Below, in pieces: positions 49,192-57,537 of a DNA stretch of 64,000 nt. Below the pieces are notes generated by a model. That model searched no databases and had not been told where the DNA came from. It worked only from the letters and a program-made list of their open reading frames with translations. Position 1 is the first letter of the stretch. The number at the start of each line of letters is the position of its first letter. Source of the stretch: Streptomyces sp. CG 926 (GTDB taxonomy: Bacteria; Actinomycetota; Actinomycetes; Streptomycetales; Streptomycetaceae); NCBI RefSeq assembly GCF_003148825.1, contig NZ_QGGZ01000003.1, positions 124,001 to 188,000 of the forward strand, in the 5' to 3' direction. A program made the translations under genes and the position numbers.

Positions 49192-51663
49192 ATGGCATTC
49201 AATCACTTACCGGCAGGCGCGCACGACGCCTTCGGACCATTGTCCCGCACGCCGGTGACACACTCGGTTCCGATGGCCAACACTTCTGGTCCCGGACGGC
49301 CCACGGCACCTACGGACCCACGACCCACCCCCGACACGGTCCTGGACCGCCTGTCACGGGGGCCTTCCCGTGCTGCGCGCATCACCCATACGGAGCACTT
49401 GCCCCCTCGGGCGGGTCGTCATGCAGTCTGGCCCGACCGCATCCGAACTGACGTCGTAGCCGCGATCGGATCGGCCGGAATCGACCATCCGTGGGAACAC
49501 CAGGCCGCCGCGGCCGAGCTCGCCCTCGACGGAACGTCCGTGGTCGTGGCCACCGGAACCGCCTCGGGCAAGTCCCTCGCCTACCTCGCTCCCGTGCTCT
49601 CCGCCCTCGCGGACGGCGCCGAGGCCCCGAACGGCAGGGGCGCGACCGCCCTGTACCTGGCCCCCACCAAGGCCTTGGCGGCCGATCAACGGCGCGCCGT
49701 ACGGGAACTGGCCGCCCCACTGGGCAACGCCGTACGCCCGGCGGTCTACGACGGGGACACCCCCGTGGAGGAACGCGAATGGGTGCGTCAGTACGCGAAC
49801 TACGTCCTGACCAACCCCGACATGCTGCACCGCGGGATCCTCCCGGCCCACCCGCGCTGGGCCTCCTTCCTGCGGGCCCTGCGCTACGTCGTGATCGACG
49901 AGTGCCACACCTACCGCGGGGTCTTCGGCTCCCACGTGGCCCAGGTGCTGCGCCGGCTACGGCGGCTGTGCGCCCGCTACGGCGCCGACCCGGTCTTCCT
50001 GCTGGCCTCCGCCACCGCGAGCGACCCGGCGGCGGCCGCGTCCCGACTGACCGGCGTACGGGTGATCGAGATCACCGACGACGCCTCACCGCGGGGCGAG
50101 GTGGTCTTCGCCCTCTGGGAGCCGCCGCTGCTCACCGAGCTGCGGGGGGAGAAGGGCGCGCCCGTACGCCGTACGGCCACCGCCGAGACCGCCGACCTGC
50201 TGACCGACCTGGTCGTCCAAGGGGTCCGTACGGTCGCCTTCGTCCGCTCCCGCCGCGGCGCCGAGCTGATCTCCGTGATCGCCCAGGAACGGCTCGCGGC
50301 GGTCGACCGGTCGCTGCCCTGCCGGGTCGCCGCCTACCGGGGCGGATACCTCCCCGAGGAGCGCCGGGCCCTGGAGCGGGCCCTGCACTCCGGCGAGCTG
50401 CTCGGGCTGGCCGCCACGACGGCCCTGGAGCTGGGTGTGGACGTCTCCGGCCTGGACGCCGTCCTGATCACCGGCTACCCCGGCACACGGGCCTCCCTGT
50501 GGCAGCAGGCGGGCCGCGCGGGTCGCTCCGGCCAGGGCGCCCTGGCCGTGCTCATCGCCCGGGACGACCCGCTGGACACCTACCTCGTCCATCACCCGGA
50601 GGCGCTGTTCCACCGGCCGGTGGAGGCCACCGTCCTGGACCCGGACAACCCCTACGTCCTGGCCCCCCACCTGTGCGCGGCGGCGGCGGAGCTACCGCTG
50701 ACGGAGGCGGACCTGGAACTCTTCGGCCCGGCGACCGAGGACCTCCTTCCCCAGCTCGAAGCGGCGAAGCTGCTGCGCCGCCGGGCGACCGCCTGGCACT
50801 GGACCCGCCGGGAACGGGCCTCGGACCTGACCGACGTCCGGGGCGGCGGCGGCCGCCCGGTGCAGATCGTCGAGGCCTCGACCGGCCGGCTGCTGGGCAC
50901 GGTCGAGGAGTCCGCGGCCCACACCGCCGTGCACGAGGGAGCCGTCCACCTCCACCAGGGCCGCACGTACCTCGTGCGGCACCTGGACCTGGAGGATTCC
51001 GTGGCCCTCGTGGAGCAGGCGGACCCGCCCTTCTCCACCACGGCCCGTGACACCACCTCCATCTCCGTCCTGGAGACCGAGACCGAGATCCCGTGGGGCT
51101 CGGCCCGGCTCTGCTTCGGCTCCGTCGAGGTCACCAACCAGGTCGTCTCCTATCTGCGCCGCAAGCTGATCACCGGCGAGGTGCTGGGCGAGGCCAAGCT
51201 CGACCTGCCGCCCCGCACCCTGCGCACCCGGGCCGTGTGGTGGACGGTGACCGAGGACCAGCTCGACGAGGCCCGGATCAACCCGGAGATCCTCGGCGGC
51301 GCCCTGCACGCCGCCGAGCACGCTTCCATCGGCATGCTCCCGCTGTTCGCCACCTGCGACCGCTGGGACATCGGCGGCGTCTCCGTGCCGCTGCATCCCG
51401 ACACCCTCCTCCCCACGGTCTTCGTCTACGACGGCCATCCCGGCGGCGCCGGCTTCGCCGAGCGGGCCTTCGGCACCGCCCGCGCCTGGCTGACGGCGAC
51501 CCGCGACGCGATCGCCGCCTGCGAGTGCGAGGCCGGCTGCCCCTCCTGCATCCAGTCCCCCAAGTGCGGCAACGGCAACGAGCCCCTGCACAAGCGAGGC
51601 GCCGTCCGGCTCCTCACCCGCCTCCTCTCCGAATCCCCGACCGCCGAGACCTCCGAGCCCTGA
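49192..51663 (+). CDS. DEAD/DEAH-box helicase with C-terminal zinc cluster (MrfA/YprA-like)
   Basis: An 823-residue superfamily 2 helicase. The start at ATG 49192 gives MAFNHLPAGAHDAF, the N-terminus I recall for this Streptomyces family; the open frame upstream overlaps the bldG region. Motif I is ATGTASGKSLAYL near residue 125, motif II VIDECHTY, motif III LASATA, motif VI QQAGRAGRSG. The end carries CECEAGCPSC and PKCGNG, the four-cysteine cluster of DUF1998/MrfA helicases. B. subtilis MrfA repairs mitomycin lesions, so a DNA repair role is likely. Confidence 0.92.
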   Translation: MAFNHLPAGAHDAFGPLSRTPVTHSVPMANTSGPGRPTAPTDPRPTPDTVLDRLSRGPSRAARITHTEHLPPRAGRHAVWPDRIRTDVVAAIGSAGIDHPWEHQAAAAELALDGTSVVVATGTASGKSLAYLAPVLSALADGAEAPNGRGATALYLAPTKALAADQRRAVRELAAPLGNAVRPAVYDGDTPVEEREWVRQYANYVLTNPDMLHRGILPAHPRWASFLRALRYVVIDECHTYRGVFGSHVAQVLRRLRRLCARYGADPVFLLASATASDPAAAASRLTGVRVIEITDDASPRGEVVFALWEPPLLTELRGEKGAPVRRTATAETADLLTDLVVQGVRTVAFVRSRRGAELISVIAQERLAAVDRSLPCRVAAYRGGYLPEERRALERALHSGELLGLAATTALELGVDVSGLDAVLITGYPGTRASLWQQAGRAGRSGQGALAVLIARDDPLDTYLVHHPEALFHRPVEATVLDPDNPYVLAPHLCAAAAELPLTEADLELFGPATEDLLPQLEAAKLLRRRATAWHWTRRERASDLTDVRGGGGRPVQIVEASTGRLLGTVEESAAHTAVHEGAVHLHQGRTYLVRHLDLEDSVALVEQADPPFSTTARDTTSISVLETETEIPWGSARLCFGSVEVTNQVVSYLRRKLITGEVLGEAKLDLPPRTLRTRAVWWTVTEDQLDEARINPEILGGALHAAEHASIGMLPLFATCDRWDIGGVSVPLHPDTLLPTVFVYDGHPGGAGFAERAFGTARAWLTATRDAIAACECEAGCPSCIQSPKCGNGNEPLHKRGAVRLLTRLLSESPTAETSEP

Positions 51664-51850
51664 CGGTCCCGAAGGGGCCGTACGGGCCCTGACGGACGGG
51701 CCCGTACGGGGCCCGGAGCGGCGGGACGGGGCCTGAAGCGGCGGGACGGGCTCGGACAGGCCCGGCGAGGCCGAAGCGGGCCGGACGCAAGGCCGGAGCG
51801 AGCCGACGAGGCCGGAACGAGCCCGACCGAGGCCCGACCGGGCCCGACGG

Positions 51851-52039
51851 AGGCCCGACCGGGGCCGGAGGAGGCCCGACCGGGGCCGGAGGAGGCCCGA
51901 CCGGGGCCGGAGGAGGCCCGACCGGGGCCGGAGGAGGCCCGACCGGGGCCGGAGGAGGCCCGACCGGGGCCGGAGGAGGCCCGACCGGGGCCGGAGGAGG
52001 CCCGACCGGGGCCGGAGGAGGCCCGACCGGGGCCGGAGG
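51851..52039. repeat. Minisatellite: nine perfect 21-bp tandem repeats
   Basis: The unit AGGCCCGACCGGGGCCGGAGG occurs nine times without a single change (51851-52039), preceded by degenerate copies from about 51810. It occupies the 414-base gap between the helicase and the tad operon, whose ends face each other. Each unit contains GGCCC..GGGCC-type self-complementary parts, so transcripts can form repeated hairpins. Translations in both strands give only simple 7-residue repeats and no credible gene. Confidence 0.9.
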
Positions 52040-52077
52040 GGCCGACGAGGCCGGACAGGCCGCCCCCGCTCCGCCCC

Positions 52078-52419
52078 TCAGTCGGGCGGCGCCACGGGCG
52101 GCCCCGCCCGAGCCCGGACCGCCGGGGTGAACGGTCCCGCCGCGACCTCGGCGGTGACCTCGGCGACCTCGCCCCGCACCAGGCAGCCCCCGAGCGCCGC
52201 ACCCTGCGCCCGGGCCACCCGCAGGGCCGCCGCGCAGGCCGCCTCCGGCCCATGGGCCCAGGTGGCCGCCGCCGCGAGCCCCGCCAGGTCGGCCGCCGCC
52301 GCCGCGCGGTGACGGGCCACGACGGCCTGGCCGAGCAACAGCACCCCGCCGAACACCGCACCCAGCACCGTCGCCACCAGCGCCGCCCAGACCGTGGCCG
52401 AACCCCGGTCCCGGCTCAC
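52078..52419 (-). CDS. TadG/Rv3660c-neighbour-like pilus assembly protein
   Basis: A 113-residue protein whose GTG start (52419) overlaps the TadE stop. The start is RDRGSATVWAALVATVLGAVFGGVLLLGQAVVARHRAAAAADLAGLAAA, the N-terminal membrane helix of the 'helicase/secretion neighbourhood TadE-like' family. It has one transmembrane segment, and the rest faces the outside. It is the last gene of the tad operon. It may be a minor pilin or assembly factor of the actinobacterial Flp/Tad apparatus. Confidence 0.85.
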   Translation of the reverse strand: MSRDRGSATVWAALVATVLGAVFGGVLLLGQAVVARHRAAAAADLAGLAAAATWAHGPEAACAAALRVARAQGAALGGCLVRGEVAEVTAEVAAGPFTPAVRARAGPPVAPPD

Positions 52420-52802
52420 GGCGGCGGCCCCACGCTGTCCTCCGCCAGGGCCACCGCCTGCGCGCCGAGCCGCACCGGCAGCGCGCCGGGTCCGGGTGCC
52501 GGCGCGACCACCCGGACCCGCCAGAGGTCGCCCGCCCGCTCCAGTTCCACCCGCGCCCCCGGTGGGGCGGCCGCCCGGGCCGCGGCCCGAGCCACCTCCA
52601 CGGGCTCCGACCGGGCCGCCGCCCGGGCACCGGCCCGGGCCGCGTCCACACACCGGATCTGCGCGGCCGCCGCCATCAGGGCCCACACCAGCAGCGCCGC
52701 GAACAGCACCAGCGCCGGGATCACCAAGGCGGCCTCCGCCGTCACATATCCCCGATCCGACTTTCCCCCGGCGCTCCGTGACCCACCCTCAGAACGGCAC
52801 AT
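52416..52802 (-). CDS. TadE-family pilus assembly protein
   Basis: A 128-residue protein. After a short charged start comes DRGYVTAEAALVIPALVLFAALLVWALMAAAAQI, the typical TadE helix with the conserved Glu after the glycine, followed by the arginine-rich stretch DAARAGARAAARSE and a small beta-rich domain. It overlaps the pilin-like gene upstream by 14 bases and the TadG-like gene downstream by four. TadE-like proteins are minor or pseudo-pilins processed by a prepilin peptidase; no peptidase gene is seen in this window. Confidence 0.88.
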   Translation of the reverse strand: MCRSEGGSRSAGGKSDRGYVTAEAALVIPALVLFAALLVWALMAAAAQIRCVDAARAGARAAARSEPVEVARAAARAAAPPGARVELERAGDLWRVRVVAPAPGPGALPVRLGAQAVALAEDSVGPPP

Positions 52803-52986
52803 CGAGTGCCTTTCCGATGGTCGACTGCAGGGCCGTGGCGACGACTTCGCTCGTCACCACCTTGTAGAGGACGGCCGCGAATGCGCAGGCCGCGATGGTG
52901 CCCATGGCGTATTCCGACGTGGACATCCCCCGGTCGCCCCCGCGCGCCCTCAGTGCCGTCCGCACACGAAACCAGATGATCCTCAT
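52789..52986 (-). CDS. Flp-pilin-like protein (DUF4244 type)
   Basis: Sixty-five residues from ATG 52986, behind AGGAGG. After a basic N-terminus (RVRTALRARGGDRG) follows MSTSEYAMGTIAACAFAAVLYKVVTSEVV, one hydrophobic helix with the Glu five residues after Gly-Met, as in Flp/type IV pilins. The C-terminus ends IGKALDVPF. It is probably the structural pilin subunit of the tad operon and has the strongest ribosome site of the set, in line with a major product. Confidence 0.88.
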   Translation of the reverse strand: MRIIWFRVRTALRARGGDRGMSTSEYAMGTIAACAFAAVLYKVVTSEVVATALQSTIGKALDVPF

Positions 52987-53035
52987 GACAACCTCCTGTG
53001 GATTTCAGCTGTTGATATCTGTGGTCAATGCGACT

Positions 53036-53812
53036 TCAGGTGTTCGAGAGAAGTCCCGAGGCCATACCGATCACCACCGGCGCGACCCCGATCGCGAGAA
53101 AAGCGGGGAGAAAACACAGCCCGACCGGAGCGGTGACGAGGACCGCCGCCCGCTGCGCCCGCGCCCCCGCCGTGCGGGCCCGGTCCTCCCGGATCCCCGA
53201 TGCCAGCCGGGAGACCCCCTCCGCCGCGGGCGCCCCCGTCCGCGCGGCCCGTTCCAGGCAGTCGGCGAGCGCCCGGGCACCCGGTATCTCCGCCAACCTC
53301 CCCCACCCGGCACCCGGTTCACCACCGAGCCGTAGCTCCGCGCCGGCCCTCGCCAATCGGTCGCCCACCGGGCCGCCCAGCGACTCCCCCACCACCTCGG
53401 CGGCCTCCACCGGGCCCGCTCCCGCCGCCAGGCAGGCCGCCAACAGATCGGCGGCGAACGGCAGCTGACGTTCCGCCTCCCGTGGATCCACTCCGGCCGG
53501 CGGCCGCGCCCTCGCCCGCCACCGCCGCACACCGAACGCGGCCAGGCCACCGACGGCCACACCCGCCACCCCGCCCACGAGCACCCAGCCCGCCAGCAGC
53601 GCACCGGCCGGGCCGGCCCACGCGGCCACCGCGCCTTTGAGCGCGGAGCCGACCAGCGGCCCGTGAAGTCTCGGCCCGGCCCCCAGCAGGGCCGCGGCCC
53701 TGCGCCCGGCCGCCCGCGTGCGGACCCGCGCCGTCACGGCCGACACCAGCCACAGCGTGACCACGGCCAGGCAGACTGCGATCCCCAGCCTGTGGACGAC
53801 GAAGCCGACCAT
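53036..53812 (-). CDS. TadC-like type II secretion membrane protein
   Basis: A 258-residue protein from ATG 53812 (GTG 53815 is an alternative in the GTGATG overlap). It has hydrophobic segments near residues 5-25, 60-90 and 225-255 (LVTAPVGLCFLPAFLAIGVAPVVIGM), and the T2SF domain with QLPFAADLLAACLAAGAGPVEAAEVVGESLGG in the middle. It is the inner membrane platform partner of TadB. It stands 49 bases ahead of the pilin gene in the same operon. Confidence 0.87.
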   Translation of the reverse strand: MVGFVVHRLGIAVCLAVVTLWLVSAVTARVRTRAAGRRAAALLGAGPRLHGPLVGSALKGAVAAWAGPAGALLAGWVLVGGVAGVAVGGLAAFGVRRWRARARPPAGVDPREAERQLPFAADLLAACLAAGAGPVEAAEVVGESLGGPVGDRLARAGAELRLGGEPGAGWGRLAEIPGARALADCLERAARTGAPAAEGVSRLASGIREDRARTAGARAQRAAVLVTAPVGLCFLPAFLAIGVAPVVIGMASGLLSNT

Positions 53813-54696
53813 CACCGCTCCCCCGCCCGGACGATCCGCCGACACCACAGCAGTCCCAGCGCCTCCAGCACCCCGCCCGCCAGCAGGCAACCCCACCCCA
53901 TCGGCGTGTGCAGCAGCACCCGCAGCGGATCCGCGCCCAGGCCGGTGCCGATCAGCAGGCCCACCAGCGGCAGCAGGGCGAGTACGAGCACCGTCGACCG
54001 CGCCCCCGCCAACTGGGCCCGCAGCGACTCCTGCCGGTCCCGCTCGGCCCGTAGGGCGCCCTCCAGCCGTTCCAGTCCGGCGGCCAGTCCCGCACCGCCG
54101 TCCACCGACACCCGCCAGCAGGCCGCCATCCCGGCCAGCCCGTCCGCCCCGGGCTCCCCCGCCGCCTGACGCAACGCTGCGGGCACGTCCCCGCCGAAGG
54201 CCGCCGCGGCCAGCACCCCTGCCTCGGCCGCACCCGGCCCGCCGGGACCGTCGGCCGTCCGGCGCATCGCGGCCGTCAGCGCCTGCCCGGGCTGGGCTCC
54301 GGCCCGCAGCTCACCCACCACCGCCCCGCACAGGGACACCACCTCGGCGGCCCGCGCCGCCCGGGCCCGCTCCCGCGCCCGTACCCGCAGCCACCGGCGG
54401 ACCAGCGGCACCGCCGCCGCACCCGCCAGCAACGGGATCACCGACCCGCCGAGCGCCGCGATCACCAGCCCCGCCGCGAGAGGGGCCCACTCCCGCCACC
54501 GCGCCGCCCGCTCCCGTACGGCGATCAGCAGACGCTCCCGGTGCAGCGGACCGCCCGGAAGCACCGGACCGCCCGTGGCGAGCACCACCCGGGCCCGCCG
54601 GGACACCCGGTCGCCGCCGGCGAGCCCCCAGGCGGCCGCCCCGGCGCACAGCATCCCGGCGAACAGGGGCACCGGCAGTGCCGCTCCCGCGTTCAC
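53812..54696 (-). CDS. TadB-like type II secretion membrane protein
   Basis: A 294-residue protein from GTG 54696, overlapping the ATPase stop (GTGA). It has hydrophobic segments at residues 8-25, 70-98 and 235-280 and the cytoplasmic T2SF stretch EVVSLCGAVVGELRAGAQPGQALTAAM. TadB and TadC form the platform on which the TadA ATPase drives pilus assembly or secretion. Its alanine/glycine-rich composition is usual for Streptomyces tad loci. Confidence 0.88.
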   Translation of the reverse strand: MNAGAALPVPLFAGMLCAGAAAWGLAGGDRVSRRARVVLATGGPVLPGGPLHRERLLIAVRERAARWREWAPLAAGLVIAALGGSVIPLLAGAAAVPLVRRWLRVRARERARAARAAEVVSLCGAVVGELRAGAQPGQALTAAMRRTADGPGGPGAAEAGVLAAAAFGGDVPAALRQAAGEPGADGLAGMAACWRVSVDGGAGLAAGLERLEGALRAERDRQESLRAQLAGARSTVLVLALLPLVGLLIGTGLGADPLRVLLHTPMGWGCLLAGGVLEALGLLWCRRIVRAGER

Positions 54697-55841
54697 CGGA
54701 CGCCCCGCAGCAGCGGGCGAAGCCGTTCCCAGCCGCGCTCCCGTACGAAGCCTCGAGCCGCCCAGCGCAGCGCCGGTACGGTGACCACCAGCCCGGCGGC
54801 GTCCCGCTCCAGCACGTGCACCTCGGCCAGTCGGCGCCGCCCCTCCCGGTCCCGGACCAGGTGGAGCACCAGGGTCAGCGCCGCGGCCAACTGGCTGTGC
54901 AGGGCTGCCCGGTCGAGCCCGGCGGCCGTACCGAGCGCCTCCAGTCGGGCGGGGACATGGGCCGCTGCATTGGCGTGGACCGTCCCACAGCCGCCCTCGT
55001 GGCCCGTGTTCAGGGCGGCGAGCAGGTCCGCCACCTCGGCGCCCCGCACCTCGCCCACCACCAGCCGGTCGGGGCGCATCCGCAGCGCCTGGCGGACCAG
55101 GTCCGCCAAGGTGACCAGGCCGGCCCCCTCCTGGTTGGCCGGCCGGGTCTCCAGCCGTACGACATGTGGATGGTCGGGGCGCAGCTCGGCCGAGTCCTCG
55201 GCCAGGACGATCCGCTCGCCGGGGCCGACCAACCCCAACAGGGCACTGAGGAGAGTGGTCTTGCCCGTTCCGGTGCCGCCGGAGACGAGGAACGACAGTC
55301 GGGCCTCGACCATGTCCCGGAGCAGTCGGTGGCCGCCCGGCGGCAGTGTCCCCGCGGCGACGAGCTCCTCCAGCGTGAACGCCCGCGGCCGCACCACCCG
55401 CAGCGACAGGCAGGTCGATCCCACCGAGACCGGTGGCAGCACGGCATGCAGCCGGGTCCCGTCGGGCATCCGGGCGTCCACCCAGGGCCGGGCGTCGTCC
55501 AGGCGCCGGCCCGCTACGGCGGCCAGCCGCCCCGCGAGCCTGCGCACGGCATCGGCGTCGGCGAAGGTCACCCCGGTCAGCTCCAGTCCGCCACCGCGAT
55601 CCACCCAGACCCGGTCGGGGGCTGCCACCAGCACATCGGTGACCTCCGGATCTGCGAGCAGTGGCTCCAGCGGGCCCGCGCCGACCAGCTCGGACCGTAA
55701 CTCGGCGGCCACACCCAACACTTCGGCGTCACCGAGCAGCCTGCCCTGGGCCCGTAGGGCCGCCGCCACCCGCGCCGGGGTCGGTTCCGCCCCGCTCTCC
55801 GCGAGCCGCCGGCGCACCGCGTCCAGGAGCACCGCGCTCAT
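54693..55841 (-). CDS. TadA-like secretion/pilus ATPase
   Basis: A 382-residue member of the type II/IV secretion ATPase (CpaF/TadA) family. The Walker A motif is VSGGTGTGKTTLLSALLGL near residue 180. Walker B and His boxes lie in IVLAEDSAELRPDHPHVVRLETR and MRPDRLVVGEVRGAEVADLLAALNTGHEGG. The N-terminal domain includes the EVTDVLVAAPDRVWVDRGG strand pair. It powers the tad pilus. The ATG start (55841) overlaps the CpaE-like stop by four bases. Confidence 0.93.
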   Translation of the reverse strand: MSAVLLDAVRRRLAESGAEPTPARVAAALRAQGRLLGDAEVLGVAAELRSELVGAGPLEPLLADPEVTDVLVAAPDRVWVDRGGGLELTGVTFADADAVRRLAGRLAAVAGRRLDDARPWVDARMPDGTRLHAVLPPVSVGSTCLSLRVVRPRAFTLEELVAAGTLPPGGHRLLRDMVEARLSFLVSGGTGTGKTTLLSALLGLVGPGERIVLAEDSAELRPDHPHVVRLETRPANQEGAGLVTLADLVRQALRMRPDRLVVGEVRGAEVADLLAALNTGHEGGCGTVHANAAAHVPARLEALGTAAGLDRAALHSQLAAALTLVLHLVRDREGRRRLAEVHVLERDAAGLVVTVPALRWAARGFVRERGWERLRPLLRGVR

Positions 55842-57061
55842 GCCGGCACTCCCTGGGCGGTGCCGAGGGCCCGCTGCCAGAAGCCGTCGCAGAAGCGGGC
55901 CAGCGCCCCGCGACCCTGCGTCCCCGGCGGTTCGCCCTCGGCCACCCGCCCCGGGAGCCCCACCTCGACCGGCACCTCACCGGCCAGCGGCGCCCCCAAC
56001 AGCCCGGCCACGGACTCCGGATCGAGGCCACCGGGGCAGCGTCCCCGTACGACGACCCGCACGTCCCGGGCCACCATCCGCACCCCGGCCGCCACCCGGC
56101 CCGCGGCGGCCACCGACCGCAACTCGCCCGGCACCACCATCAACACCAGGTCGAGCTGGGCCAGTACTTCGGCCACGGCTTCGTCGACGCGCCGCGGGAG
56201 GTCGACCACCACCACCCCGCCCCGGCGGCGCGCCGCGGCCACCACGGACCGGATCGCGGCGGGCGGCACCACCACCCGGTCCCCGCGGTCCCAGCTGAGC
56301 ACGCGAAGGTCGTGCAGCTCGGGCAGGGAGTCCTCCAACGCTCCGGCGCCGACCCGGCCCCGTGAGGCCGCGAAGTCCGGCCAGCGCAGGCCTTCGGCGC
56401 TCTCACCCCCGAGCAGCACGTCCATGCCGCCGCCCAGCGGGTCACCGTCGATGAGGATGGTCCGTTCTCCGGCGCGGGCGGCCCGCACGGCGAGCGCGCA
56501 GGCCAGGGTGGAGGCTCCGGCCCCGCCGCTGCCGCCGATCACCCCCACGGCGAGGGCGGGCTGCCCGGCTCCCTCGACGACATCGGCGAGGCGGTCGACG
56601 AGCCGGTTCTCGGCATCGGGGAGCCGCAGCACCTCCTCGGCGCCGATCTCCACCGCCCGTTGCCAGACATGAGGGTCGTCCAGGTCCCGTCCGACGAGGA
56701 ACACCCCGGCCCTGCGCGGCGCCCCGCGTACCCGCCGGGCGGCGTCGTCACCGACCAGCACGAGCGGGGCGGTCTCCCATCCCGCGTTCCCGGCCTCTTC
56801 ACCCTCGGCGGCGGCCCCGCCCGGCTCGGGAACCGCGTGGTGCACATGCGGCTCGGCGCCGGCCGCGGCACACAGCCGCAGCAGATCGTCGAGCAGCAGC
56901 GGGTCCTCGGTGATGATCAGAGGTCGTCCGCCGCCGGGAAGCGGCCGTCCCCCAGCGGGTGCGGATCCGGCCATGGAGCCGGCTCCGAGACCCGTCCCGA
57001 CCCCTGTTCCCCTTCCGCCGACCACGGACTCCGGCGTTTCGCACGACTTCGATCGAGCCAC
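55838..57061 (-). CDS. CpaE/Ssd-like MinD-family ATPase
   Basis: A 407-residue protein from GTG 57061 with GGCGGAGAT upstream. Residues 45-150 form a receiver-like domain (LIITEDPLLLDDLLRLCAAAG, LVLVGDDAARRVRGAPRRAGVFLVG). Residues 165-380 form a ParA/MinD-type ATPase with VIGGSGGAGASTLACALAV as a deviant P-loop lacking the usual Lys-Thr pair (GGAGAS) and LIDGDPLGGGMDVLLGG. CpaE proteins place the pilus machinery at the pole, and Ssd in mycobacteria affects septation. It is the first gene of the tad operon. Confidence 0.9.
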   Translation of the reverse strand: MARSKSCETPESVVGGRGTGVGTGLGAGSMAGSAPAGGRPLPGGGRPLIITEDPLLLDDLLRLCAAAGAEPHVHHAVPEPGGAAAEGEEAGNAGWETAPLVLVGDDAARRVRGAPRRAGVFLVGRDLDDPHVWQRAVEIGAEEVLRLPDAENRLVDRLADVVEGAGQPALAVGVIGGSGGAGASTLACALAVRAARAGERTILIDGDPLGGGMDVLLGGESAEGLRWPDFAASRGRVGAGALEDSLPELHDLRVLSWDRGDRVVVPPAAIRSVVAAARRRGGVVVVDLPRRVDEAVAEVLAQLDLVLMVVPGELRSVAAAGRVAAGVRMVARDVRVVVRGRCPGGLDPESVAGLLGAPLAGEVPVEVGLPGRVAEGEPPGTQGRGALARFCDGFWQRALGTAQGVPA

Positions 57062-57162
57062 GATCTCCGCCCCCTTCTCACTGCAAATGCTTCCGCCACG
57101 GACTTCGCGGCTGGAATCACCGTGCAGCGATCAGGAAAAAGAAGTGGATCTTGTTGGATAAC

Positions 57163-57189
57163 TGTGGACAACCCGTCGGTTGTGAATAA
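57163..57189. promoter_or_regulatory. Two DnaA-box-like sites upstream of the tad operon
   Basis: TGTGGACAA (57163-57171) is the exact complement of TTGTCCACA, the box I recall as preferred in Streptomyces. TGTGAATAA (57181-57189) is one base from the TTATCCACA type. Both face the same way and are 18 bases apart, in the 476-base gap 57062-57537 that otherwise has only one hairpin. They could titrate DnaA or couple the tad/HAD genes to replication; two sites may also be chance. Confidence 0.35.
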
Positions 57190-57355
57190 CCCGGTCACCC
57201 TCTCAGGTGAGTTCCGGAGCGGGACGGAACCACTACGCAGCGTCACGAGTTCGATGGGGTGAGGGCCTTCGCCGCGTCGGCCCCGCACAGGAGGAGGGGC
57301 CGGATCATGGTCACTTGGGGCCGAAGGCAGGGACGCGAACCGCGTCCGGACATGC

Positions 57356-57390
57356 GACGACCCCCGCCGGGGGGGAGAGCGGGGGTCGTC
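57356..57390. terminator. Hairpin in the cpaE-HAD intergenic region
   Basis: GACGACCCCCGC (57356-57367) pairs perfectly with GCGGGGGTCGTC (57379-57390) around an 11-base loop. The flanking genes are divergent, so it may be a 5' untranslated element or the terminator of an unseen short transcript rather than a gene end. Confidence 0.45.
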
Positions 57391-57537
57391 CCCACGGTCC
57401 GACTCGGGGGGGGAGGAGCCAGACCGGGTTAGCACGGTCGCGAACGATCCGTGACTTCCATGGTGTACCCGAGAGCCTTCTCAGGCAAACCCACGCGCCA
57501 CACCTTACGCCGAATGGTGGGCGCATATGCTCGGGGC

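Noticed and set aside
51851..52039. CRISPR array
   Set aside because: The 21-bp units are directly adjacent with no unique spacers, and no cas gene is present in the window.
51426..52361. A secreted or structural protein with repeated SSGPGRA or PPAPVGP units
   Set aside because: The repeats are the translation of the 21-bp minisatellite; the frames run through the ends of the helicase and tad genes without their own starts.
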